Below, in pieces: positions 25,586 to 33,988 of a DNA stretch of 64,000 bases. The position numbers were made by a program, and so were the translations under genes. The notes below the pieces were generated by a model that was not told the origin of the DNA, made no database searches, and saw nothing but the letters and a program-made list of their open reading frames with translations. The stretch is taken from NCBI GenBank assembly GCA_004173355.1, contig SEAD01000005.1, positions 1 through 64,000 of the forward strand. The letters run 5' to 3'. Numbering within the stretch: position 1 is the first letter of the stretch; the number at the start of each line of letters is the position of its first letter. The stretch comes from Chitinophagaceae bacterium (lineage in GTDB: Bacteria; Bacteroidota; Bacteroidia; Chitinophagales; Chitinophagaceae).

Positions 25586-26389
25586 ATGGGAGATCTCTTC
25601 ACGAGTGAAAGCATTATCAGTTTTGTAGTCCTTGTTGTACTGGAAGTAGTACTGGGAATCGATAATGTGATTTTTGTCAGCATCATCATGAACCGCCTGC
25701 GCGACCTGAAAGACCAGAAGAAAGCACGCATCATGTGGATGGTAACCGGTATCCTTTCACGGAGCCTGTTGCTGCTGGGTCTTGGCTGGCTGCTGGCGCA
25801 AAAAGGAAAAGCTATTTTCTCCATTGCGGGTAAGGGCTTTGACCTCGCAAGCCTCGTCATGATCGTGGGAGGTTTATTCCTGATCTACAAATCGGTAAAG
25901 GAAATCAGCCATAAACTGGAAGGTGAAGATCCGAATGAAGTGACACTCGGACAGAAGAAGCTCTCCTTCGGCCAGGCCATTGGCCAGATAGTGCTGATCG
26001 ATGCGGTGTTCTCATTCGATTCGATCATCACCGCAGGTGGTACGGCCAAACATGTGGAGATCATGATTCTCGCAGTAGTGATCGCAATGATCATCATGTT
26101 TGTATTCAGTCCATCCATTTCAGGATATATACAGAAACATCCCACACTGAAGATGCTCGCGCTGACATTCCTGGTAATGATCGGCCTGAGCCTGATCATC
26201 GAGGGCTGGGATGCGGAAGCCGCCCACCAGCTGCACCTGAAAAACTACATCTATTTCGGGATGGCATTCTCCTTTGTGGTGCAGATGCTCAATATGGTGA
26301 TGATGAAAAAATCACACAAGCGTGTAGTGCAGCTGAACGAACCAAGGATGCATCGCGACGAGGCCAACCAGGACGATACTGCCCACTAA
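25586..26389 (+). CDS. TerC-family integral membrane protein
   Basis: The 267-residue protein has about seven membrane helices and the two TerC acidic motifs: LEVVLGIDNVIFVSIIMNRL (first helix) and DAVFSFDSIITAGG (middle). Family members are linked to tellurite resistance or metal export (Alx/MeeY-type manganese export in some bacteria). The role here is unproven. Its stop codon overlaps that of rsmE by 4 nt in convergent arrangement. Confidence 0.9.
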   Translation: MGDLFTSESIISFVVLVVLEVVLGIDNVIFVSIIMNRLRDLKDQKKARIMWMVTGILSRSLLLLGLGWLLAQKGKAIFSIAGKGFDLASLVMIVGGLFLIYKSVKEISHKLEGEDPNEVTLGQKKLSFGQAIGQIVLIDAVFSFDSIITAGGTAKHVEIMILAVVIAMIIMFVFSPSISGYIQKHPTLKMLALTFLVMIGLSLIIEGWDAEAAHQLHLKNYIYFGMAFSFVVQMLNMVMMKKSHKRVVQLNEPRMHRDEANQDDTAH

Positions 26390-27087
26390 GCCCTCAGCAC
26401 AGTCACGGCCACTATCCCGGCAGTTTCTGTCCGCAGCCGGTTAGCCCCCAGCGAAACAGGTTTGTAACCATTGCCCAGTGCATGCTCAATTTCCTGTTGG
26501 GTGAAATCACCTTCCGGGCCTATGAGGATGATCCGCTCACCGGTCACGGGTGCTAATTCCTCCTTGGAATCTTCCGTGCAATGCGCAATAAACCGCGATG
26601 GGATAGCGGCTATCTCTTCCTGCCTGAACAGAAGTTCATATGCGATTGGTTCGTGCAGCAGAGGCAGCCAGGTCTGCCGGCTCTGTAACATCGCGCTTAC
26701 GATAATCTGGCGCAGCCGGTCGTCGCGGAACTTTTCTTTTTCCGTGCGCTCGCAGAGCAGCGGCACAATTGCCTTTACCCCAATCTCTGTTGCCTTCTCG
26801 AGAAACCATTCAAAACGGCTGGCATTTTTTACCAGTGAAATGGCAACTGTGGTACCCGCTCCCGGTGCTTCCGTAAACAGCACCGAATCAATTCTTGCAG
26901 ATACATGTTTGCGGTGGTCATCCACGATGGTCACCGTGAGCAGGTGCCCCCGCCCGTCAGTCAGGTTGAGCTGGTCTTCTTTTTTCTTCCGCAATACCTG
27001 TACGATATGTTTCGAGGTATCCTCATCGAGGTCGATAAAGGCTGAACCCGGTTCGTATTCCGCGATGTAAAAAAACGGTAACTGCAT
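26386..27087 (-). CDS. rsmE: 16S rRNA m3U1498 methyltransferase RsmE
   Basis: The 233-residue SPOUT methyltransferase has an N-terminal PUA-like region (HIVQVLRKKKEDQLNLTDG), then LVKNASRFEWFLEKATEIGV, CERTEKEKF, the SAM-binding knot block LIGPEGDFTQQEIEHA and the ending SLGANRLRTETAGIVAV. It methylates U1498 of 16S rRNA in the small-subunit decoding region. MQLPFFYI at 27087 is preferred over a start six codons upstream, as family members begin close to this point. Confidence 0.94.
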   Translation of the reverse strand: MQLPFFYIAEYEPGSAFIDLDEDTSKHIVQVLRKKKEDQLNLTDGRGHLLTVTIVDDHRKHVSARIDSVLFTEAPGAGTTVAISLVKNASRFEWFLEKATEIGVKAIVPLLCERTEKEKFRDDRLRQIIVSAMLQSRQTWLPLLHEPIAYELLFRQEEIAAIPSRFIAHCTEDSKEELAPVTGERIILIGPEGDFTQQEIEHALGNGYKPVSLGANRLRTETAGIVAVTVLRA

Positions 27088-27114
27088 ACTGCAAAACAAC
27101 GGCAATCCGCCGGC

Positions 27115-27149
27115 ATAAAAAAGCCTCCGTAACTATTTGTCCGGAGGCT
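27115..27149 (-). terminator. Intrinsic terminator after dnaB
   Basis: AGCCTCCG (27122-27129) pairs with CGGAGGCT (27142-27149); on the minus strand a run of six T follows. It isolates dnaB from rsmE. Confidence 0.85.
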
Positions 27150-27192
27150 GCTTGCCATGTCACCATGACTGTGTATTCAGGCAGTAATCAAG

Positions 27193-28764
27193 TTAAAACG
27201 GAGGGTCGTCATCTTCATCCTGTGGCAGGTCGTTCATCTTGCTGCCGGTCTGGATATACAGTCGCTCGCCGCTGCCTGCACCTTCATCGATCTGTTTCCA
27301 GCTGCTTCCGGGAGGCAGTCCCACACCCGCATACGGATCTTCATCCCAGTCGGTAAATTTCTGTATATGCAACAGGGCTTTCAGTTTGATCGTTTCGAGC
27401 GTACCATTCCGGTGTTTCGCAATCTTCACTTCCGTAAGCCCCTTGATATTTTCGCCTTCGGCGCTTTGTGTCACATCATAATATTCCGGACGATAGAGGA
27501 ACATAACCATGTCCGCATCCTGCTCGATGGCTCCCGATTCCCGGAGATCACTCAGCTGTGGCACCCGGCTGCCTTCCTTTGCGCCACGTTGCTCCACGGC
27601 ACGACTCAACTGCGAGAGCGCGATGATGGGTACGTTCAGTTCCTTAGCAAGCCCTTTCAGGTTCCGGGAGATACTGCTGATCTCCTGTTCACGGTTGGTA
27701 TTCCTGCCATCACCGCTACCACTCATGAGCTGGAGGTAGTCGATGATGATCATCCCGATATTGTGTTTGTTTTTCAGCCGGCGGCACTGGGCCCGCAGTT
27801 CAAAAATATTCAGTGCCGGGGTGTCATTGATAAACAACGGAGCCTGTGCCAGTCGCTGGATCCCACGGGCATACAGTTGTTTCATTTCATGTTCTTCCAG
27901 TTTACCACGGGAGATTTTTTCCAGCCAGATCTCGCTTTCTGCGGCCAGGATCCGCTGTACCAGCTGGCCCGCGCTCATTTCAAGCGAAAACAGGGCAACC
28001 GGTGTTGGTTTGGTCGGGTGCATGGCCGCATTCCGCGCAAGGTTCAGTGCGAAGGCCGTCTTACCCACGGCAGGACGGGCAGCGAGGATGATCAGGTCAG
28101 AATTCTGCCAGCCATAGGTGACTTTATCCAGCAGGCTGAACCCGCTCGGTACACCCGTTACATCTTCTTTCCGGCTGCGCATGTCCTCGATCCGCTGGAT
28201 CGTCTGCACCAGGATCGAATCGATCGACTCGATATTCTTGCGTAAGTGCTGGTTGGTGATTTCAAACAACTTGCTTTCGGCATCATCCAGCAGGTCAAAT
28301 ACGTCGGTTGAGTCTTCGTATGCATCACCAATGATTTCGCCACTGATCCGGATCAGTTCCCGCTGGATAAATTTCTGCAGGATGATCCGCGCATGGGCCT
28401 CGATATTGGCAGATGATACCACCGCATTGGTGAGCTTGGTTACATAATAAGCACCACCCGCCAAGTCGAGCTCTTCCTTGAAGCGGAGTTCCTCCACCAC
28501 AGTCAGGATATCGATCGGCTGGCTCTTGTTCGCAAGACTCTGGTAAGCCTTGTAAATCTTCTGGTGTGCATCAATATAAAAACACTCCGGTTTAAGGATT
28601 TCGATCACGGCATCAAAGGCCTTCTTCTCGAGCATCACTGCACCAAGTACAGCTTCCTCCAGTTCCTTTGCCTGCGGCGGGATCTTTCCATAAACCATGG
28701 TGCCCATGTCAATGGCAGATTTCCTTTTTTGTTTCCTGTCCCGGTTGAAATTAGTAACGTCCAT
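27193..28764 (-). CDS. dnaB: Replicative DNA helicase DnaB
   Basis: The 523-residue helicase unwinds DNA at the replication fork. The N-terminal domain starts with GKIPPQAKELEEAVLGAVML, and the RecA-like ATPase has Walker A ARPAVGKTAFALN, Walker B MIIIDYLQLMSG, and SQLSRAVEQR with a following DLRESGAIEQDAD. There is no intein: the ATPase motifs are continuous and the length is normal. The start MDVTNFNRD at 28764 is chosen; a start five codons upstream is possible. It diverges from pheT across a 420-nt gap. Confidence 0.95.
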   Translation of the reverse strand: MDVTNFNRDRKQKRKSAIDMGTMVYGKIPPQAKELEEAVLGAVMLEKKAFDAVIEILKPECFYIDAHQKIYKAYQSLANKSQPIDILTVVEELRFKEELDLAGGAYYVTKLTNAVVSSANIEAHARIILQKFIQRELIRISGEIIGDAYEDSTDVFDLLDDAESKLFEITNQHLRKNIESIDSILVQTIQRIEDMRSRKEDVTGVPSGFSLLDKVTYGWQNSDLIILAARPAVGKTAFALNLARNAAMHPTKPTPVALFSLEMSAGQLVQRILAAESEIWLEKISRGKLEEHEMKQLYARGIQRLAQAPLFINDTPALNIFELRAQCRRLKNKHNIGMIIIDYLQLMSGSGDGRNTNREQEISSISRNLKGLAKELNVPIIALSQLSRAVEQRGAKEGSRVPQLSDLRESGAIEQDADMVMFLYRPEYYDVTQSAEGENIKGLTEVKIAKHRNGTLETIKLKALLHIQKFTDWDEDPYAGVGLPPGSSWKQIDEGAGSGERLYIQTGSKMNDLPQDEDDDPPF

Positions 28765-28888
28765 GTCCTGATAAAACAATAAAAATGTGAATAACCCTTC
28801 CTGGTGAGGAAGGACCTTAGGCTCGAAATTCCAGTCTTGACGGGTGAAAATTGTTCTCTCGTTATGGAATGTTCCTGCAGTCGGACGG

Positions 28889-28896
28889 CGAATTTA
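28889..28896 (-). promoter_or_regulatory. -7 element TAAATTCG for dnaB
   Basis: Minus-strand TAAATTCG, about 125 nt before the dnaB ATG, giving a leader that contains a 6-bp hairpin (28796-28813). The same octamer precedes relA/spoT and the lytic transglycosylase in this window. Confidence 0.45.
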
Positions 28897-29155
28897 GACC
28901 GCACCGGCCATTCCCCCACCCTTTTAAAAAAGTTTTTCTTTCTGCACCCTTTTTACACCAACCTGCAAGGCAGTTATCCACAATCCGGTCAATTTCACTG
29001 TCCCGTCCACCCCCGATTCACCTTCTTTCAAATTAACAAAAAATGAACTTTCCTCACAAGGAAGTTTAGCACGCCGGGGTATAAGTTTTTCCTCCGTGTT
29101 TAAGCTTCAGTTTACCACCACTTTACCGTTATTTCCACAGGCTTAGGCGTTTTCT

Positions 29156-29163
29156 TATCTTCG
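29156..29163 (+). promoter_or_regulatory. -7 element TATCTTCG for pheT
   Basis: TATCTTCG lies 21 nt before the pheT ATG; the identical octamer precedes rny. No clear -33 TTG is present. Confidence 0.45.
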
Positions 29164-29184
29164 CGCCCAATAAACGAACACAAG

Positions 29185-31611
29185 ATGACGATCTCGTATA
29201 AATGGCTGAGTGAATACCTTCCCGTAACGCTGGAACCGGAACGGCTGAGCCGTATCCTCACATCCATCGGACTGGAAGTGGAGAGCCTGGTGAAGTATGA
29301 AGAAGCAAAGGGAGGACTGAAAGGACTGGTGATTGGCGAGGTACTGACGCGTGAAAAACACCCGAATGCAGACAAACTGAGTGTGACCACCGTCAATACC
29401 GGTACGGGACCTGCCCTGCAGATTGTATGTGGTGCGCCGAATGTGGAAGCAGGCCAGAAGGTAGTGGTGGCGCCGGTTGGCACAACCATTTACCCGACAA
29501 CGGGCGAACCGCTCACAATGAAGGTGGCGAAGATCCGCAGTGTGGAGAGTTATGGCATGATCTGCGCCGAAGATGAGATCGGCCTGGGTGATTCACATGC
29601 AGGCATCCTGGTATTGCCATCGGATGCACGCGTAGGACAGAGCGCTGCGGAATATTTCCATCCCTACGACGATTATATCTACGAAATCGGGCTCACGCCA
29701 AACCGGATGGATGCAATGAGCCACTGGGGTGTTGCGCGCGATGTATGCGCCTATCTTTCCCATCATGATAAAAAAGATACCCGCGCGAAAATCCCCAACA
29801 GCAATGGTTTCAGGTCCGACAACCACGACCTGCTGTTTGATGTAAAAATTGAAAACGAAAAAGCGTGCCCGCGTTACTCGGGTATCAGCCTTTCCGGTAT
29901 TACTGTAGCCGAATCACCAAAGTGGCTGCAGCAGCGCCTGAAGTCGATCGGCCTGCGCCCGATCAATAATATTGTTGATATCACCAACTATATCCAGCAC
30001 GAAACCGGGCAGCCACTGCATGCCTTTGATGCAGACCAAGTGGCAGGTAAAAAAGTGATCGTAAAGAACCTTCCCGAAGGCACGCTGTTCACCACACTTG
30101 ATGAAAAGGAACGTAAGCTTTCTGCGGATGACCTGATGATCTGCGATGCGGCAGAAGGCATGTGTATCGCCGGGGTGTTCGGCGGACTGAAAAGCGGGGT
30201 CACGGGATCAACAAAAAACATATTCCTGGAAAGTGCCTGTTTCGAGGGCATTACTATCCGGAAAACATCTTTCCGTCACGGCCTGCGCACGGACGCGGCC
30301 AGCCGTTTTGAAAAAGGCACGGATATTTCAGCCACGCTCAACGTTCTCAAAAGGGCAGCCCTGATGATCCGCGAGATCTGTGGGGGTGCAATTTCGTCCG
30401 AGCCCATTGACGTGTATCCTGATAAACGCGAGAAAGAGGAAGTGGCCATCAAATACCACTACCTCAAAAAACTCAGCGGCAAGAATTACCATCCCGATGC
30501 GGTAAAAAACATACTGACCAGTCTCGGTTTTGAAGTGCTGAAAGAAGGCATCGATGAACTGCGTGTGGCTGTGCCTTACCATAAGACGGATATCAGCTTA
30601 CCGGCTGACCTCGTGGAAGAGGTGTTGCGGATCGATGGCCTCGACAATGTAGCCATTCCTGACTCGATCACGATCACCCCGGCAGTGGAAGACAATTACG
30701 CACTGGATAGTTACAGGGAGAAGGCTGCTAACTATCTCGTGGGACTCGGTTTCTATGAGATCATGACCAATTCCATAACCAACGCTGCGTTTTTCAATGA
30801 GGCCGAACTGGAGAAAGGCGTGAAGATGCTGAACAGCCTCAGTGCCGAACTCAATATCATGCGACCCTCAATGCTGGAGACCGGGCTGCAGTCCGTTGCG
30901 CACAACCTTAACCGCCGCAATAACGACCTTCAATTTTTTGAATTCGGGAAAACATACAGCACCGATGGCCCCGGCATTTACCAGGAGAATGAACACCTCT
31001 GCCTGTACATCACCGGGCGCACCGGGGAAGAGGGCTGGCGCAGCAAACCAGGTGTAACAGATTTTTATGTACTCAAAGGTATCATCGGCAGGGTGTTTGA
31101 ATTAACCGGCGTCAATCCCGGGCAGATCACTGCGCTCGAGCATCCGAAAATGGAAAGCGGGATCACGGGAGTGGCAGGTGATGTGGTATTGTTCCAGGCA
31201 GGTGTGGTCCATAAAAAAACACTGGGTCTTTTTGATATCAAACAACCGGTGTATTTCGCGGACTTCAACTGGTCGGCAATAGCAGCACTTGCTTCATCGA
31301 GGAAACCACAGGTGAAGGAGATTCCGAAATACCCTGCGGTGCAGCGCGATCTCGCCATGGTGGTATCCAGCCAGACACCCTATGCAGATCTTGAAAAAGC
31401 AGTGAAAAGAGTAAAACCATCACAACTCACACAGGTGCGGTTGTTTGATGTGTTCGAGAGTGAGAAACTGGGTGCGGGGAAAAAATCAATGGCGGTCAGT
31501 TTCACTTTCCAGGATCTCGACAAAACGCTTACCGATAAAGAAATCGATGTGTGGATGACAAAGATTATGAGTACGCTGGAGAAAGAGATCAGTGCGGAAA
31601 TCAGGAAGTAA
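29185..31611 (+). CDS. pheT: Phenylalanyl-tRNA synthetase beta subunit
   Basis: The 808-residue subunit partners PheS (not in this window) to charge tRNA-Phe. Domains in order: EMAP-like tRNA-binding OB fold (about 40-155, GEVLTREKHPNADKLS), B3/B4 editing region (about 210-400, with LRPINNIVDITNYI and ESACFEG), B5 (about 410-485), the catalytic-like core (about 500-690) and the FDX-ACB anticodon-binding domain at the end (KYPAVQRDLAMVV...FTFQDLDKTLTD). It heads a plus-strand group with the coiled-coil gene and, further on, zapA. Confidence 0.96.
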   Translation: MTISYKWLSEYLPVTLEPERLSRILTSIGLEVESLVKYEEAKGGLKGLVIGEVLTREKHPNADKLSVTTVNTGTGPALQIVCGAPNVEAGQKVVVAPVGTTIYPTTGEPLTMKVAKIRSVESYGMICAEDEIGLGDSHAGILVLPSDARVGQSAAEYFHPYDDYIYEIGLTPNRMDAMSHWGVARDVCAYLSHHDKKDTRAKIPNSNGFRSDNHDLLFDVKIENEKACPRYSGISLSGITVAESPKWLQQRLKSIGLRPINNIVDITNYIQHETGQPLHAFDADQVAGKKVIVKNLPEGTLFTTLDEKERKLSADDLMICDAAEGMCIAGVFGGLKSGVTGSTKNIFLESACFEGITIRKTSFRHGLRTDAASRFEKGTDISATLNVLKRAALMIREICGGAISSEPIDVYPDKREKEEVAIKYHYLKKLSGKNYHPDAVKNILTSLGFEVLKEGIDELRVAVPYHKTDISLPADLVEEVLRIDGLDNVAIPDSITITPAVEDNYALDSYREKAANYLVGLGFYEIMTNSITNAAFFNEAELEKGVKMLNSLSAELNIMRPSMLETGLQSVAHNLNRRNNDLQFFEFGKTYSTDGPGIYQENEHLCLYITGRTGEEGWRSKPGVTDFYVLKGIIGRVFELTGVNPGQITALEHPKMESGITGVAGDVVLFQAGVVHKKTLGLFDIKQPVYFADFNWSAIAALASSRKPQVKEIPKYPAVQRDLAMVVSSQTPYADLEKAVKRVKPSQLTQVRLFDVFESEKLGAGKKSMAVSFTFQDLDKTLTDKEIDVWMTKIMSTLEKEISAEIRK

Positions 31612-31625
31612 TAAAAAAAGAATAG

Positions 31626-31913
31626 TTGAACAGTACTGACGAACATCTGGCCAGGATCAGGACAAAACTGCAGCAGGTGCTGAAGCAGCAGGCTGTGCTG
31701 CAGAAAGAAAACCTGCAGTTGCGCGAAGAGCTTGACCAGCTGAAGTCTGATCGATCAGGACTGGAACAGCAACTGGATGAATTGCAGCAAAAGGCTGAAA
31801 TCCTGAAATACAGTCACGGGGAAATGAATGAAGCAGAAAAGAAACAGATGGAGAAACGTCTTACTGCCTACCTGAAGGAGATCGATCGTTGTATCGCACT
31901 CCTCGGTCAATAA
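31626..31913 (+). CDS. Small coiled-coil protein between pheT and zapA
   Basis: The 95-residue protein is one long heptad-patterned helix (LQQVLKQQAVLQKENLQLRE onward, about residues 12-60), a short break, and a second helix ending EIDRCIALLGQ. It starts at a TTG 14 nt after pheT; no ATG exists before the coiled coil. The position, close to zapA, hints at a cell-division or scaffolding role, but this is inference only. Confidence 0.75.
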   Translation: MNSTDEHLARIRTKLQQVLKQQAVLQKENLQLREELDQLKSDRSGLEQQLDELQQKAEILKYSHGEMNEAEKKQMEKRLTAYLKEIDRCIALLGQ

Positions 31914-31923
31914 ATCATTCCTG

Positions 31924-32178
31924 TTATACCCTTTTTACAAGGTTGAGTTTGAACTCTTCGCTGCCTTGGAATAATGTCAGGGTGTATCTTCCGTAAGGCA
32001 GGTCGTTGAGTCCGTCCCAGGTAAACTGTTCCTTCTCGCGGATCCTGTTGTTTTCCATCTGGCCACAGATCAGTCCCGAGTCATCCCGGATGACAGCGCG
32101 AACGGAGTTACCATTGAGTTCATTAAATTCAAGCTGGAGTGCGTCGATGAAGTTAGACGACCGGATTTTGGCATACAT
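31924..32178 (-). CDS. Small protein resembling a lone T9SS-type sorting domain
   Basis: An 84-residue protein without a signal peptide, converging with the coiled-coil gene. The pattern VRAVIRDDSGLICGQMENN...LNDLPYGRYTLTLFQGSEEFKLNLVKRV mirrors the strand order and LPxGxYxLxLxxG...xVKR ending of type A T9SS sorting domains, yet there is no cargo or secretion signal before it. It may be a cytosolic protein with a related beta-sandwich. Function unknown. Confidence 0.65.
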   Translation of the reverse strand: MYAKIRSSNFIDALQLEFNELNGNSVRAVIRDDSGLICGQMENNRIREKEQFTWDGLNDLPYGRYTLTLFQGSEEFKLNLVKRV

Positions 32179-32245
32179 AGTTTTTCGTTTTGATGAAAAG
32201 CGCTTTCCGGGGGAAGGATGTAACGATTTTCATGAGTGTCAGGAT

Positions 32246-32261
32246 TATTGGACTTCCAATA
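32246..32261. promoter_or_regulatory. Palindrome TATTGGA-CT-TCCAATA
   Basis: Perfect 7-nt arms around CT, lying between the divergent small-protein gene (start 32178) and zapA (start 32291). It could be an operator or a small hairpin in the zapA leader. Confidence 0.35.
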
Positions 32262-32290
32262 TATAATCAATATTTCAAAAATGCAAGCGT

Positions 32291-32581
32291 ATGGCTGATC
32301 TTATTGCCGCGACCGTTGTGATTGCTGACCGTTCCTACCGGATCAAACTGGATCCGAAGGACGAAGAGACCGTGCGGCGGACGGTAAAAACGATCAATGA
32401 CAAGGTGGTCGAATACAAAACGGCCTTTGCCGGGAAAGACATGCAGGACTATATCGCCATGGTGCTGATCTGGCTCGCCACTGAACAACAGAAGCAGGTC
32501 AATTCGCTCGACCAGGAGCTGATGGTGGGTAAGCTCGAGGAGCTGGAACGCATGCTGGACGGGGGCTCCGGCCAGCAGTAA
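32291..32581 (+). CDS. zapA: Cell-division protein ZapA
   Basis: The 96-residue protein fits ZapA, which bundles FtsZ filaments at the Z ring. The N-terminal globular part VVIADRSYRIKLDPKDEETVRRTVKTIND (shown in parts, residues 9-37) is the family signature; a long helix follows (YIAMVLIWLATEQQKQV) and forms the coiled coil. In other Bacteroidota I recall zapA being followed closely by rny; here three thioredoxin-like genes and a short repeat tract lie between. Confidence 0.9.
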   Translation: MADLIAATVVIADRSYRIKLDPKDEETVRRTVKTINDKVVEYKTAFAGKDMQDYIAMVLIWLATEQQKQVNSLDQELMVGKLEELERMLDGGSGQQ

Positions 32582-32597
32582 GGGGAGGCTGCTCCCG

Positions 32598-32695
32598 GGC
32601 TGGATGGAGCGTTTTCCAAAAGCCTGCTCCCTGGCTGGACAGCCCAATTCCCAAATCCTGGCTGGACGGCCCGTTTTCCCAACCCGTGGCTGGCG
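32598..32695. repeat. Degenerate short tandem repeat after zapA
   Basis: GGCTGGA(C) recurs at 32598, 32633, 32660 and 32688 (spacings 35, 27 and 28 nt), each followed by a similar GCCC...TTTCC or AATTCCC block. The end of zapA (CTGGACGGGGGC) resembles the unit start, so the array may have grown from the gene's 3' end. Confidence 0.6.
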
Positions 32696-32701
32696 GTACA
32701 A

Positions 32702-32728
32702 AAAAGGGCCAGGCAACTGCCTGACCCC
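32702..32728 (-). terminator. Bidirectional terminator between zapA and the thioredoxin genes
   Basis: GGG-CAGGCA and TGCCTG-CCC arms (32706-32727) with T-rich DNA after the stem on the minus strand. It ends the thioredoxin-gene transcript and perhaps the zapA transcript. Confidence 0.75.
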
Positions 32729-32763
32729 ATTATCTTATTGTACCGGCTATACCGGTCCGTTTA

Positions 32764-33930
32764 TCAGAACGCTTTTTTGGTATCGATCGCCGTTTCAAGG
32801 GCTTTTTCAAGGCCTTCACCGCGGAGGTCGCGTCCGATGATCTTTCCGTCCGGATCGATCAGGAAATTCTGCGGGATTGCCTGGATGCCATACAGTTTGG
32901 CTACCTCATTGTCCCAGAATTTCAGGTCGCTTACCTGCGTCCATGCCAGCTGGTCGTCGTGGATCGCCTTCAGCCATTTTTCTTTCTGGCCCGGGCGGTC
33001 GAGGGACACACCCAGTACGGTGAAATTGCGACCCTTGTATTTGTCAAACGCCTTTACCAGGTTGGGGTTCTCCGCACGGCAGGGGCCGCACCAGCTTGCC
33101 CAGAAATCAACAAGCACATATTTTCCGCGGAATGCGGAAAGGCTTACTGCCTGGTCGAGCGTGTCGTTCTGGGTAAATTCCATGGCAACAGCACCCACAC
33201 CTGTTTTACGGGCGGTCTCCAGTTTTTCCTGGAAGGCTACACCGGATGCTGACTTTTTTACTTTGTCAGCAAGACCATCAAATACCGGCTGCACCTTTGC
33301 GGCATCGATGCTGTATCCCGCATACTGGCCAAGGGCATAGATTGCCAGTGGCGATTTGGGATTTGATTTTACATACTGCGCATAAACAGATTCCTTGACT
33401 ATAGCATCGAGAGAATCTATCGAAGCCTCGGCCTTATCCTGCGCTACCTGATCTTTTGCTTTCCTCGCATCAAAATATAAGGTTTGCAATGCTCCAAATT
33501 GGTCGTTGTACTTGCCGGTCATCTTAGTAATCTTTTCGTATTCCTTATGAGCCGCAGAACTCTTGACAACCGGGTTCTCGAGCGAATCTTTCATGGTGAA
33601 AGTCTGTTTACCGGGCTCCACATACGCGACAAACATGGAGCTCCGATAACGGCGCGCCAGACTCCGTACGTTGGTATCGGCGATGACCGGTCGGAGACGG
33701 ACCATGGTCGGTTCAGTGATTTCCCCTTTGAAACGGAACTTACCATCCACCACGGTGGCCGAATCGGTAATATTGGTTCCATCCACCCGGTAGTAAGCGA
33801 ACATCTGTCCGACTTTTGCCGAGTCCGGGAAGTTTTTCAGATTCCCGTCCAGTGTGAACGACTTTGGTTTTTCCTGTGCCATTGCCATTACAGGCAGGGC
33901 GGCCATCATGAGTAGTGTCAGTTTTTTCAT
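32764..33930 (-). CDS. DUF4369-TlpA-type thioredoxin-like protein (copy 1, CGPC)
   Basis: A 388-residue protein with a signal peptide (MKKLTLLMMAALPVMAMAQ), an N-terminal DUF4369 beta domain (about 24-115), a helical linker (about 125-240) and a TlpA/AhpC-TSA thioredoxin domain with C281-G-P-C284 in FWASWCGPC. QNFLIDPDGKIIGRDL holds the cis-Pro region. Such proteins act as periplasmic thiol-disulfide reductants. It is the last of three tandem paralogues. Confidence 0.9.
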   Translation of the reverse strand: MKKLTLLMMAALPVMAMAQEKPKSFTLDGNLKNFPDSAKVGQMFAYYRVDGTNITDSATVVDGKFRFKGEITEPTMVRLRPVIADTNVRSLARRYRSSMFVAYVEPGKQTFTMKDSLENPVVKSSAAHKEYEKITKMTGKYNDQFGALQTLYFDARKAKDQVAQDKAEASIDSLDAIVKESVYAQYVKSNPKSPLAIYALGQYAGYSIDAAKVQPVFDGLADKVKKSASGVAFQEKLETARKTGVGAVAMEFTQNDTLDQAVSLSAFRGKYVLVDFWASWCGPCRAENPNLVKAFDKYKGRNFTVLGVSLDRPGQKEKWLKAIHDDQLAWTQVSDLKFWDNEVAKLYGIQAIPQNFLIDPDGKIIGRDLRGEGLEKALETAIDTKKAF

Positions 33931-33970
33931 TGATCTTTTTTATAAATCGTGTTAAGTGTGACGATATATC

Positions 33971-33987
33971 CGACAGATATCCTGTCG
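33971..33987. other. Small hairpin between thioredoxin genes
   Basis: CGACAG (33971-33976) pairs with CTGTCG (33982-33987), starting 2 nt after the stop of copy 2 on the minus strand. There is no T-run, so it may stabilise the mRNA end or be a weak attenuator. Confidence 0.4.
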
Positions 33988-33988
33988 T

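Larger units (their letters stand above)
28765..29184. other. Divergent dnaB-pheT intergenic region, no gene seen
   Basis: This 420-nt gap has no credible coding frame. It holds the proposed dnaB -7 box (28889-28896), a hairpin in the dnaB leader (CCTTCC 28796-28801 with GGAAGG 28108-like arm at 28108+700, i.e. 28808-28813), a second imperfect inverted repeat near 29047-29068 (AACTTTCC...GGAAGTT) and the pheT -7 box (29156-29163). The AT-rich middle and polypyrimidine runs give no tRNA or known riboswitch fold that I can see. Confidence 0.6.

Noticed and set aside
27193-28764. Intein in DnaB
   Set aside because: DnaB often hosts inteins, but the ATPase motifs are continuous and the length is normal.
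32582-32735. Possible 6S RNA after zapA, as in proteobacteria
   Set aside because: The stretch is explained by short direct repeats and a terminator; I see no long rod with a central bubble and no promoter.
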